Assembly: GCA_023443095.1 (NCBI GenBank)
Contig: JAEZVV010000175.1
Location: forward strand, 1 to 15,307
Length of the DNA: 15,307 bases
Source: Pseudomonadota bacterium
GTDB taxonomy: Bacteria > Pseudomonadota > Gammaproteobacteria > Burkholderiales > Burkholderiaceae_F
Direction of reading: 5' to 3'
Under the pieces are notes generated by a model, which was not told the DNA's origin, made no database searches, and worked only from the letters and a program-made list of their open reading frames with translations. Below, in pieces: positions 7,464-14,498 of this stretch. Made by a program: the position numbers and the translations under genes. Each line of letters opens with the position of its first letter. The stretch's first letter is position 1.

Positions 7464-7619
7464 ATGGACTCGCTCTACCTTCTCATCCCGCTGTCTGTCC
7501 TGATCGTGCTCGGCATCGGTGCCGTGCTCGTATGGTCGGTCATGAGCGGTCAGTTCGAAGACATCGAACGGGAAGGTGGCCGCGTGCTCGACGACGACGA
7601 GGAGCCGCAGCGCCGCTAA
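7464..7619 (+). CDS. ccoS: cbb3 oxidase maturation protein CcoS
   Basis: A 51-residue single-helix membrane protein required for haem and copper insertion into cbb3 oxidase in organisms where it has been studied. The hydrophobic segment covers about residues 3-27 (SLYLLIPLSVLIVLGIGAVLVWSVMSGQFED), followed by the conserved polar GQFEDIEREG and an acidic tail. The family signature (LIP..V....IG...W...SGQFDDLE-like) is clear. An in-frame ATG 16 codons upstream lies inside ccoI; 7464 gives the standard CcoS N-terminus. It begins 13 bp after the ccoI stop, so it is co-transcribed with ccoI. Confidence 0.93.
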   Translation: MDSLYLLIPLSVLIVLGIGAVLVWSVMSGQFEDIEREGGRVLDDDEEPQRR

Positions 7620-7702
7620 CTGTTCCGTTTGGCATTGTGCCGACAGTCGACCGCTTGCGGTGACGACAAATCATGGAGCGTGGGCCGACTGCGTTGGCGG
7701 CG

Positions 7703-7751
7703 TTGATTTGCATCAATCGCCACATGCGGGTGAACCCTAGGATCGCATCGT
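7703..7751 (+). promoter_or_regulatory. FNR-box class II promoter for ccoNOQP
   Basis: TTGAT-TTGC-ATCAA at 7703-7716 is a perfect match to the FNR consensus, centred at 7709.5. Class II spacing predicts a start at 7751 and a -10 at 7738-7743, where TAGGAT (4 of 6) is found. The leader to the ccoN ATG (7833) would be about 82 nt. The gap 7620-7832 otherwise holds only a weak ACCGC/GCGGT inverted repeat without a T-run. Confidence 0.88.
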
Positions 7752-7832
7752 CGCCAAGCTCGAGAACTGCGCCGCGTTCGCGCGTTGCAGGCATCGCAAA
7801 TTTTCAGAGGTTATTCGCATGACGGGGGTTCA

Positions 7833-9329
7833 ATGAGTCAAGCCATCGCTGCGGGCGGCATCAGCCCGGGAGTCGCGGGTCACGCGGCTGCAAACACGAC
7901 ATACAACTACAAGGTCGTCCGCCAGTTTGCGGTGATGACGGTGGTGTGGGGCATCGTGGGCATGTTGGTCGGGGTGTGGATCGCCGCCCAGCTCGCCTGG
8001 CCGGAGCTGAACTTCGGCGTCTCCTGGCTGAGCTTCGGCCGTCTGCGCCCGCTGCACACCAATGCCGTCATCTTTGCTTTCGGCGGTTCGGCGCTGTTTG
8101 CCACCAGCTATTACGTCGTGCAACGCACCTGTCAGGCGCGCCTGTTTTCGGATGGCCTGGCGGCCTTCACCTTCTGGGGCTGGCAAGCAGTGATCGTCCT
8201 CGCGGCCATCACCCTGCCGCTGGGAATGACCAGCGGCAAGGAGTACGCCGAACTCGAGTGGCCGATCGACATCCTGATCACGCTGGTATGGGTGGCTTAC
8301 GCCGTCGTGTTCTTCGGCACCATCGCCAAGCGCCAGGGCAAGCACATCTACGTGGCCAACTGGTTCTTCGGCGGCTTCATCCTGACGGTGGCGATCCTGC
8401 ACATCGTCAACAGCATGGAAATGCCGACCGCCTTCTTCGGCGGCTCGTGGACCGAATGGAAGTCGTATTCGGCCTACGCCGGCGCGCAGGACGCGATGGT
8501 CCAGTGGTGGTACGGCCACAACGCGGTGGGCTTCTTCCTGACCGCGGGCTTCCTGGGCATGATGTATTACTTCGTGCCCAAGGCTGCCGGCCGCCCGGTG
8601 TATTCGTATCGCCTGTCGGTGGTCCACTTCTGGGCGCTGATTTTCACCTACATGTGGGCCGGCCCCCACCACCTGCACTACACCGCCCTGCCTGACTGGA
8701 CCCAGTCGCTCGGCATGCTGTTCTCGCTGATCCTGCTGGCGCCGTCCTGGGGCGGAATGATCAACGGCATCATGACCTTGAGCGGTGCCTGGTACAAGCT
8801 GCGCGAAGACCCGATCCTGAAGTTCCTGATCGTCTCGCTGTCCTTCTACGGCATGTCGACCTTCGAAGGCCCGATGATGGCGATCAAGACCGTCAACGCG
8901 CTGTCGCACTACACCGACTGGACCATCGGCCACGTGCATTCGGGCGCGCTGGGCTGGGTCGGCTTCATCACGATCGGTTCGCTCTACTACCTGCTGCCGC
9001 GCCTCTACGGCCGCACCGAGATGTATTCGGTCAAGCTCGTCACCACCCACTTCTGGGTCGCGACCATCGGCATCGTCCTGTACATCGCGGCGATGTGGAT
9101 CGCAGGCGTGATGCAGGGCCTGATGTGGCGCGCGGTCAACGACGACGGCACCCTGACCTATCCCTTCATCGAGACCGTCAAGGCGACCTATCCGTTCTAC
9201 GTGATCCGTCTCGCCGGAGGCCTGCTCTACCTCGCCGGCATGTTCATGATGGCCTACAACTTCTACAAGACTATCCGTGCCGGCTCGCCCACCACGGTGG
9301 CCGTGCCGGTGGCTGCGGCGCACGCCTGA
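7833..9329 (+). CDS. ccoN: cbb3-type cytochrome c oxidase subunit I (CcoN)
   Basis: Catalytic subunit of the high-affinity cbb3 oxidase, with low-spin haem b, high-spin haem b3 and CuB in a 12-helix membrane core. It has 498 residues. Visible ligand motifs are RPLHTNAVIFAFGG with His75 (a low-spin haem ligand), WYGHNAVGFFLTAGF with His229 (CuB), GPHHLHYTALPDW with His279/His280 (CuB), and IGHVHSGALGW with His367 and His369 (high- and low-spin haem ligands). Ligand roles follow family knowledge. The ATG at 7833 follows GGGGG by 5 nt; an in-frame ATG at 7785 lies further upstream without a better site. The first 30 or so residues (MSQAIAAGGISPGVAGHAAANTT-type) are low-complexity. It is followed 22 bp later by ccoO. 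Confidence 0.97.
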   Translation: MSQAIAAGGISPGVAGHAAANTTYNYKVVRQFAVMTVVWGIVGMLVGVWIAAQLAWPELNFGVSWLSFGRLRPLHTNAVIFAFGGSALFATSYYVVQRTCQARLFSDGLAAFTFWGWQAVIVLAAITLPLGMTSGKEYAELEWPIDILITLVWVAYAVVFFGTIAKRQGKHIYVANWFFGGFILTVAILHIVNSMEMPTAFFGGSWTEWKSYSAYAGAQDAMVQWWYGHNAVGFFLTAGFLGMMYYFVPKAAGRPVYSYRLSVVHFWALIFTYMWAGPHHLHYTALPDWTQSLGMLFSLILLAPSWGGMINGIMTLSGAWYKLREDPILKFLIVSLSFYGMSTFEGPMMAIKTVNALSHYTDWTIGHVHSGALGWVGFITIGSLYYLLPRLYGRTEMYSVKLVTTHFWVATIGIVLYIAAMWIAGVMQGLMWRAVNDDGTLTYPFIETVKATYPFYVIRLAGGLLYLAGMFMMAYNFYKTIRAGSPTTVAVPVAAAHA

Positions 9330-9351
9330 GTCGCAACGGAGAAGAAAAACC

Positions 9352-9969
9352 ATGAAGTTCTCACACGAAACCATCGAGAAGAACATCGGCCTGCTGATCG
9401 TGCTGACCATCCTGACGGTCGCCGTCGGTGGTCTGGTCGAGATCGTTCCGCTCTACTTCCAGCGCCAGACGACGCAGCCGGTCGCCGGCATCAAGCCCTA
9501 CGAACCCCTGCGGCTGATGGGGCGCGACGTCTTCATTCGCGAAGGCTGCTACAACTGCCACTCGCAGATGATTCGTCCGTTCCGCGCCGAGACCCTGCGC
9601 TACGGCCATTACTCGGTTGCGGGCGAGTCGGTCTACGACCATCCGTTCCAGTGGGGCAGCAAGCGCACCGGTCCGGACCTGGCCCGTGTTGGCGGCCGCT
9701 ACTCGGATCAGTGGCACATCGTCCACCTGAACAACCCGCGCGACGTGGTGCCGGAATCGAACATGCCGGCTTATCCCTGGCTGGCCAAGAATTCGGTCGA
9801 GCAGTGGGACGTTCAGGCGCGCATGAAGGCCTTGCGCGCGCTCGGCGTTCCCTACACCGACGAGCAGATCGCCAAGGCGCCCGAAGCCCTCAAGGGCAAG
9901 ACCGAGATGGACGCGGTGGTGGCCTATCTGCAGGGCCTGGGCATCGAGTTGCGCAGCTTCGTTCAGTGA
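9352..9969 (+). CDS. ccoO: cbb3 oxidase subunit II, membrane-bound monohaem cytochrome c (CcoO)
   Basis: Electron-transfer subunit of cbb3 oxidase, anchored by one N-terminal helix with its c-type haem domain in the periplasm. The protein is 205 residues. The transmembrane anchor is at about residues 12-36 (IGLLIVLTILTVAVGGLVEIVPLYF). The haem-binding site is CYNCH, Cys66/Cys69/His70, embedded in the strongly conserved EGCYNCHSQMIRPFRAET. Later blocks GSKRTGPDLARVGGRYSD and VVPESNMPAYPWL are typical, the second including the likely axial Met. GGAG lies about 12 nt before the ATG. It sits between ccoN and ccoQ in the usual order. Confidence 0.97.
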   Translation: MKFSHETIEKNIGLLIVLTILTVAVGGLVEIVPLYFQRQTTQPVAGIKPYEPLRLMGRDVFIREGCYNCHSQMIRPFRAETLRYGHYSVAGESVYDHPFQWGSKRTGPDLARVGGRYSDQWHIVHLNNPRDVVPESNMPAYPWLAKNSVEQWDVQARMKALRALGVPYTDEQIAKAPEALKGKTEMDAVVAYLQGLGIELRSFVQ

Positions 9970-9980
9970 AGGAGATGACC

Positions 9981-10127
9981 GTGGATATCAACGACCTGCG
10001 ATCGCTCATCACCGTGGCGAGCTTTCTGACTTTCGTCGGGATCTGCGCCTGGGCCTGGAGCCGCCCCGCCAAGCAAGAGTTCGAGCAGGCACAGATGCTG
10101 CCGTTCGTCGACGACAACCGCGAATGA
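9981..10127 (+). CDS. ccoQ: cbb3 oxidase small subunit CcoQ
   Basis: A 48-residue single-helix protein of the CcoQ/FixQ family that stabilises the CcoNO-CcoP complex. It starts VDINDLRSLITVASFLTFVG, followed by a helix ending in WAWSRPAKQEFEQAQMLPFVDD, the typical CcoQ tail. Two in-frame starts compete. The ATG at 9975 directly abuts AAGGAG, which is too close to work as its Shine-Dalgarno. The GTG at 9981 is 6 nt after AAGGAG, so I chose GTG. The gene lies 11 bp after ccoO and 10 bp before ccoP. Confidence 0.88.
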   Translation: MDINDLRSLITVASFLTFVGICAWAWSRPAKQEFEQAQMLPFVDDNRE

Positions 10128-10137
10128 GAGAAAAAAC

Positions 10138-11115
10138 ATGAGCGGAGACTTTCAAGCCAGCAGTTTCTACAGCGTGTTCTGGGACTACTACGTCGCCATC
10201 ATCGCGCTCGTTTCGGTCGTCGGTTGCGGCGTGTTCCTGTGGATGCAGAGCCGTCGCAAGATTCTCGCCAAGACCAACGGCGCGGCCGGTCCGGCCGCGG
10301 GCGACCCGAACACCACCGGTCACGTCTGGGACGGCGACCTGCAGGAGTTCAACAATCCGATGCCGCGCTGGTGGATCGTGATGTTCTACCTGACGGTGGT
10401 CTTCTCGCTGCTCTACCTGGCGCTTTACCCGGGCCTGGGCACCGAGTGGAAAGGCATGCTGAAGTGGAGCTCGACCGGCCAGTACGACGGCGAGGTCAAG
10501 CTGGCGCAGGAAAAATACGGCCCGATGTTCGAAGCCTTCGCCAAGGAGCCGATCGAGCAACTGGCCGGCAACCCGAAGGCGATCGTGATCGGGCAGCGCA
10601 TCTTCCTGAACAACTGCGCCCAGTGCCACGGCTCCGACGCGCGCGGCTCGCGCGGCTTCCCCAACCTCAGCGACAACGACTGGCTGTATGGCGGCGCGCC
10701 CGACAACATCGTCACCACCGTCACCGGCGGCCGCAACGGCATGATGCCGCCGATGGGCGCGGCCCTGGGCGGCAAGGCCACGGTCGAGGATGTCGCCAAC
10801 TACGTCCTGTCGCTGTCGGGCTCGGCGCACAACTCGGCCAAGGCGGTCAAGGGCAAGGAGAAGTTCGACACGGTGTGCGCAGCCTGCCACGGCGTTGACG
10901 GCAAGGGCAACATCGCCCTCGGTTCGGCCAACCTGACCGACAAGATCTGGCTCTACGGCGGCAGTCTGGCGACGGTTACCGAGAGCATCGACGCGGGCCG
11001 CACGAACGTGATGCCGGCGTTCAAGCAGATTTTGTCCGGGCCCGAGATCCATCTCGTCGCGGCTTATGTCTGGTCGCTTAGCCATCCGGCGGGCGCAGCG
11101 GTCAAGCCGCAATAG
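10138..11115 (+). CDS. ccoP: cbb3 oxidase subunit III, membrane-bound dihaem cytochrome c (CcoP)
   Basis: Electron-entry subunit of cbb3 oxidase, passing electrons from soluble cytochrome c to CcoO. It has 325 residues. There are two N-terminal membrane helices (about 15-37 and 80-100), as in two-helix CcoP proteins. They are separated by a cytoplasmic loop that ends in HVWDGDLQEFNNPMPRWW, the CcoP hallmark. Two periplasmic c-type haem domains follow: CAQCH (Cys160/Cys163/His164) and CAACH (Cys247/Cys250/His251). Each is followed by a WLYGG block and an NxMMPP or NVMPAF axial-Met region. It is the last structural gene; the next gene, ccoG, starts 80 bp on, across a hairpin. Confidence 0.97.
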   Translation: MSGDFQASSFYSVFWDYYVAIIALVSVVGCGVFLWMQSRRKILAKTNGAAGPAAGDPNTTGHVWDGDLQEFNNPMPRWWIVMFYLTVVFSLLYLALYPGLGTEWKGMLKWSSTGQYDGEVKLAQEKYGPMFEAFAKEPIEQLAGNPKAIVIGQRIFLNNCAQCHGSDARGSRGFPNLSDNDWLYGGAPDNIVTTVTGGRNGMMPPMGAALGGKATVEDVANYVLSLSGSAHNSAKAVKGKEKFDTVCAACHGVDGKGNIALGSANLTDKIWLYGGSLATVTESIDAGRTNVMPAFKQILSGPEIHLVAAYVWSLSHPAGAAVKPQ

Positions 11116-11117
11116 GT

Positions 11118-11150
11118 GTAGTTCACTGGTAGTTAGCTTGTAGTTCGACG
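11118..11150. repeat. Three GTAGTT direct repeats with exact 11-bp period
   Basis: GTAGTT occurs at 11118-11123, 11129-11134 and 11140-11145, with starts 11 bp apart. The array begins 3 bp after the ccoP stop and ends about 50 bp before the ccoG ATG. Eleven-bp spacing puts all copies on one DNA face. OmpR/PhoB-type regulators bind 11-bp direct repeats, but no such binder is shown here. Confidence 0.55.
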
Positions 11151-11176
11151 CGGCCTGCTTTTTGGCAGGTCGCGTC
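11147..11176 (+). terminator. Strong intercistronic hairpin between ccoP and ccoG (imperfect terminator or RNA-processing element)
   Basis: GACGCGGCCTGC (11147-11158) pairs with GCAGGTCGCGTC (11165-11176) over 12 bp including one G-U pair, with a TTTTTG loop. The sequence after it (TTGTCGCATC) is not a good T-run, so full intrinsic termination is doubtful. Partial termination, or a 3'-end stabiliser separating the structural genes from the assembly genes, fits better. Confidence 0.55.
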
Positions 11177-11195
11177 TTGTCGCATCGGGAAGTCC

Positions 11196-12665
11196 ATGGA
11201 AACCATCGAGGCCAAGCGCAGGCAGGAGCCAGCGGCCAGCGCCGACAAGCCGTCCGTCGCCGCCGTACAGGAAGTCGAGATCGCCCTGTACACCAAGCGC
11301 AAGGAGATCTACCCGCGCCAGAAGATCGGGGAGTCGCTCGCGCTCTTCCAGAAATGGCGCTGGGCTCTGGTGTGGATCACCCAGATCGTCTTCTACGGCC
11401 TGCCTTGGCTGCAATGGAACGACCGCCAGGCGGTGCTGTTCGACCTGGCGTCCCGCAAGTTCTACATCTTCGGCCTGATGCTCTGGCCGCAGGACATCAT
11501 CTATCTCACTGCGCTGCTGATCATCGCTGCGCTTTCGCTCTTTCTGTTTACTGCGGTGGGCGGGCGTCTGTGGTGCGGCTTCGCCTGTCCGCAGACGGTC
11601 TACACGGAAATTTTCATGTGGATCGAGCGGGTGATCGAAGGCGACCGTGCCAAACGCATGGCGCTTGATCGCCAGCCGGCCTCGCTGCGCAAGCTGGCTC
11701 TGAAGGGGGCCAAACACGCGGCCTGGATCGCGGTGGCCCTGTGGACGGGCTACACCTTCGTCGGCTTTTTCACGCCGATCCGCGAGCTCGGGATCGAAGT
11801 GATCACCTGGCAAGTGGGCGGCTGGGCGCTGTTCTGGATCCTGTTCTATGGTCTGGCGACTTATGGCAACGCGGGCTGGTTGCGCGAGCAGGTCTGCAAG
11901 TACATGTGTCCTTACGCACGCTTCCAGAGCGCGATGTTCGATCCCGACACGCTGATCATCAGTTACGACCGCGGACGTGGCGAACCGCGCGGCGCCGGCG
12001 GCAAGGCGGTCGGCCGCAGGGACAAGGGGCTCGGCGACTGCGTCGACTGCGGCCTGTGCGTGCAGGTGTGCCCGACCGGGATCGACATCCGCAACGGGCT
12101 GCAATACGAATGTATAGGCTGCGCCGCGTGTATCGACGCCTGCGACTTCGTGATGGACAAGGTCGGGTCGCCGCGCGGTCTGATCCGCTTCTCGACCGAA
12201 AACGCTCTGAATCAGCATTACGGTCGCGCAGGCATTCTGTCGCACATCCTGCGCCCGCGCGTGTTGGTCTATACCGCGGTTCTCGCTGCGGTGGTGGCCG
12301 CCTTGACTCTTGCCCTGTGGGTGCGGGTGCCGCTCAAGGTCGACATCATCCGCGACCGCGGCTCGCTCGCGAGTGAGGGGGATGACGGTCGCGTCGTCAA
12401 CACCTATCGGCTGCAGGTCATCAACACCACCGAGTCGCCGCGCGATTACGTTCTGCGTGCCGAGGGCGTCAAGGACCTGAAGATCGAAACCAGCCCGCGC
12501 TTCACCGTGTCGGCGGGCAGCACCCAGGCGGTGCCGCTGCGCCTGTCGGCGCCTCCCGAGGGCTTGGAGCCGGGGTCGAACAAGATCGTGCTGGAAGTCG
12601 CCGCAGTCGACGACGAGGCGGTGCTCGTGCGCGAGAAGACCGTTTTCCTCAGCCTGCCGCGCTAG
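11196..12665 (+). CDS. ccoG: CcoG/RdxA/FixG membrane polyferredoxin, cbb3 oxidase assembly
   Basis: Inner-membrane iron-sulfur protein of the FixG/RdxA/CcoG family; a characterised CcoG has cupric reductase activity that supports cbb3 assembly. The protein is 489 residues. Membrane helices start near residue 50 (ALVWITQIVFYGLPWLQW) and about five are visible in total. WCGFACPQTVYTEIFMW (Cys127, Cys131) and YMCPYARFQ are the family's conserved Cys motifs between helices. A dicluster ferredoxin domain follows: CVDCGLCVQVCP (Cys282/285/288/292) and CIGCAACIDAC (Cys306/309/312/316). After a helix near 350-370, the C-terminal 115 residues form the periplasmic Ig-like FixG_C domain. ccoH follows 26 bp later. 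No FNR box was found directly upstream, so it probably relies on read-through from ccoNOQP or on a promoter in 11116-11195. Confidence 0.95.
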   Translation: METIEAKRRQEPAASADKPSVAAVQEVEIALYTKRKEIYPRQKIGESLALFQKWRWALVWITQIVFYGLPWLQWNDRQAVLFDLASRKFYIFGLMLWPQDIIYLTALLIIAALSLFLFTAVGGRLWCGFACPQTVYTEIFMWIERVIEGDRAKRMALDRQPASLRKLALKGAKHAAWIAVALWTGYTFVGFFTPIRELGIEVITWQVGGWALFWILFYGLATYGNAGWLREQVCKYMCPYARFQSAMFDPDTLIISYDRGRGEPRGAGGKAVGRRDKGLGDCVDCGLCVQVCPTGIDIRNGLQYECIGCAACIDACDFVMDKVGSPRGLIRFSTENALNQHYGRAGILSHILRPRVLVYTAVLAAVVAALTLALWVRVPLKVDIIRDRGSLASEGDDGRVVNTYRLQVINTTESPRDYVLRAEGVKDLKIETSPRFTVSAGSTQAVPLRLSAPPEGLEPGSNKIVLEVAAVDDEAVLVREKTVFLSLPR

Positions 12666-12691
12666 GTCCCGCCGCTCGAAGAAGGACAGTC

Positions 12692-13234
12692 ATGAATCAG
12701 AATCGGATCCCCAAGCCCTGGTACCGCGAGCCCTGGCCCTGGATCATCATGAGCGGGCCCGCGATCGTGGTGGTCGCCGGGATCGCGACCGGCATCATCG
12801 CTGCCCGCGGTTTCGATGGGCCGACCGCGGCCGACTACTACAAAGAAGGCCTGGCGATCGACCGCGATCTGAGCCGCGCCCAGAAAGGCGCGGAACTCAA
12901 GGTCGAAGGCTGGGCGCATTTCGAGGGCATCAACGACGGCGACGCGGTGCGAGTCAGGCTCGCCTCGGCGGCGCCGATGCCGCCCGAGCCGGCGTTGCAG
13001 GTGCGCCTGGTTCACCCTGGCAAACGCGAACTCGATCGGACTGCGATCCTGTCCCGGGTCAGCGCCGCCAGCGACGGACGCGGAGCCGAGTTCGCCGGCA
13101 GCTGGCGCGCAGCGGAAGCGGTGGGAGCACCCGTGGCCTGGACTGTCGTGTTGGAGACACAAGCTTGGCGTGTTGACGACCGGCTGAAGACCGGGGCGGG
13201 CGGAGAGTTCCGCATCCGCCCGCAAACGCCGTAA
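12692..13234 (+). CDS. ccoH: FixH/CcoH family cbb3 oxidase assembly protein
   Basis: Single-helix membrane protein of the FixH family, which associates with CcoI, CcoS and CcoN during cbb3 assembly in model organisms. It has 180 residues. The N-terminal PWYREPWPWIIMSGPAIVVVAG leads into one transmembrane helix (about 17-38). The family hallmark ADYYKEGLAIDRDLSRAQKG (about 47-66) follows, then a beta-rich periplasmic domain to the end. GAAGGAC lies just before the ATG. It is 26 bp after ccoG and 43 bp before the small membrane protein, so the three form one unit. Confidence 0.93.
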   Translation: MNQNRIPKPWYREPWPWIIMSGPAIVVVAGIATGIIAARGFDGPTAADYYKEGLAIDRDLSRAQKGAELKVEGWAHFEGINDGDAVRVRLASAAPMPPEPALQVRLVHPGKRELDRTAILSRVSAASDGRGAEFAGSWRAAEAVGAPVAWTVVLETQAWRVDDRLKTGAGGEFRIRPQTP

Positions 13235-13277
13235 GCTCAGGACACAAGAAAAAGAACCCCCAGCATGGGAGGAGACA

Positions 13278-13610
13278 ATGTCCAACAGCTTCGCGCAGCG
13301 GCTGGCCTGGGTGCTCTGGCCATCGTTTCTGGTGGCCTGTATCGCCGAGCTGGCGTTCTTCGCCATGATCGATCCGAGCGACATCTGCCTGTTCGGCGTG
13401 CCACTGGAAATGGGCCGGATGAGCGTTTATGCGATCGGTTTTTTTGCCTTCTGGGCGCTGGGGGTGGGGTCGAGCGCGCTGACGGTCTTTCTGGCGCGCT
13501 CGCCGTTCGAGGTGAACCGCTGCCCGCTCGAGGCGGTCGAGCGCCCGGCGGGTTGTCCCAAGCGAGAGGACGGCGGCCCGGGTTGCGGGCCGACCATCGC
13601 TTCGACTTAG
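13278..13610 (+). CDS. Small two-helix membrane protein with Cys-containing tail, unknown function
   Basis: I do not recognise a named family. The protein is 110 residues with two predicted membrane helices (about 11-31 and 49-72), joined by a short loop DPSDICLFGVPLEM, so both termini lie on the same side. The tail carries three Cys next to Pro or Gly: RCPL (Cys82), GCPK (Cys93) and GCGP (Cys103). Cys21 and Cys37 lie in the first helix and the loop. GGAGGAG about 4 nt before the ATG is the best ribosome-binding site in the cco locus, which supports real translation. It follows ccoH by 43 bp, and its TAG overlaps the TAA of convergent fnr by 4 nt. Position suggests a cbb3 assembly or metal-handling accessory; that is inference. 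Confidence 0.75.
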   Translation: MSNSFAQRLAWVLWPSFLVACIAELAFFAMIDPSDICLFGVPLEMGRMSVYAIGFFAFWALGVGSSALTVFLARSPFEVNRCPLEAVERPAGCPKREDGGPGCGPTIAST

Positions 13611-14338
13611 CTGGCCTGGGCGGAGACGATGCCGCGCAGCCCTTCGGCGTTGACGATGCGAACGTGCTTCTGGTTGACCTCGATGAGGCCTTCGTGCGAG
13701 AAGCGCGACAACACGCGGCTGACGGTTTCGAGCTTGAGGCCGAGGAAGCTGCCGATCTCGGCGCGGGTCATGCGCAGCACGAACTCGGTGCGCGAGTAAC
13801 CGCGCGCTTCGAAGCGCTGCGACAGGTTGAGCAGGAAGGCGGCCAGACGTTCTTCCGCGTGCATCGATCCGAGCAGCAGCATGACGCCGTGTTCGCGCAC
13901 GATTTCCCGGCTCATGACCTTGTGGAAGTGGTTGCCCAGGGCCGGCATCGTGCTGGCCACTTCTTCGAGTCGCTCGTAGGGGATGACGCAGACTTCGGTG
14001 TCTTCGAGGGCGACCGTGTCGCACGAGTGCTGCTCGGACGAAATGCCGTCCAGCCCCACCAGTTCGCCAGCCATGTGAAAGCCGGTGACTTGTTCACGTC
14101 CGTCCGAGGACATGACCGTGCTCTTGAGAAAACCGAGTCGAACGGCGTAGAGCGATTCGAAGCGGTCGCCGGCTCGGAACAGAGCATCGCCGCGCTTGAC
14201 TCGTTTGCGCGTTGCCACGAGCTCCTCAAGGCGTTCGATTTCCTTCAGCGACAGGCCGAGGGGAAGACAGAGCTCACGCAGGTTGCAGTTCGAGCAAGCG
14301 ACCCGGAGGCTGGAGATCGTGACATTGGGTGCGTTCAT
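13607..14338 (-). CDS. fnr: FNR/Anr oxygen-sensing transcriptional regulator
   Basis: CRP-family regulator that binds a [4Fe-4S] cluster without oxygen, dimerises and binds TTGAT-N4-ATCAA. It has 243 residues. The four cluster cysteines are all present with the same spacing as E. coli FNR: Cys15-x2-Cys18-x5-Cys24 and Cys117 (in EVCVIP). Cys106 is an extra cysteine. The effector-type beta-roll covers about 35-125 and the dimer helix about 130-160. The HTH recognition helix LETVSR has Glu204, Ser207 and Arg208, equivalent to E. coli FNR Glu209, Ser212 and Arg213, so it should read the same half-site. GGAAG lies about 12 nt before the ATG. It is convergent with the cco locus and divergent from hemN. 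The three FNR boxes in this window are its likely targets. Confidence 0.95.
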   Translation of the reverse strand: MNAPNVTISSLRVACSNCNLRELCLPLGLSLKEIERLEELVATRKRVKRGDALFRAGDRFESLYAVRLGFLKSTVMSSDGREQVTGFHMAGELVGLDGISSEQHSCDTVALEDTEVCVIPYERLEEVASTMPALGNHFHKVMSREIVREHGVMLLLGSMHAEERLAAFLLNLSQRFEARGYSRTEFVLRMTRAEIGSFLGLKLETVSRVLSRFSHEGLIEVNQKHVRIVNAEGLRGIVSAQAS

Positions 14339-14371
14339 CAGGGCATAGCTTCCGGAAAGATCAGACCCCCT

Positions 14372-14388
14372 CGAATTCCACGAATTCC
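14372..14388. repeat. Direct repeat CGAATTCC, 9-bp period, upstream of fnr
   Basis: CGAATTCC occurs at 14372-14379 and again at 14381-14388, each containing the palindrome GAATTC, 34-50 bp before the fnr ATG on the minus strand. A TTCCGGAA palindrome sits at 14350-14357, between this repeat and fnr. These could be an operator or a leader structure; chance is not excluded. Confidence 0.3.
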
Positions 14389-14498
14389 GAATCTGGAAAA
14401 CTGCCTGAAAATAACGCCTGAGTTAACAGACATCCGAACATCGCGCCGCACCAGAAACGACGATTGGTCGCCTCTGCTCAGCTACCACACTATGGCGG

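Noticed and set aside
4990..7464. Open frame on the plus strand from an ATG at 4990 with GAAGG 6 nt upstream, overlapping ccoI in another frame
   Set aside because: The product is Arg/Gly/Ala-rich without motifs, although its first residues look like a signal peptide. The true ccoI frame carries every functional motif.
7650..7661. ACCGC-TT-GCGGT inverted repeat after ccoS as a terminator
   Set aside because: The loop is only 2 nt and no T-run follows.
7830..9410. Open frame over 500 codons antisense to ccoN
   Set aside because: Its composition is that of a shadow frame, and ccoN on the plus strand has all haem and copper ligands.
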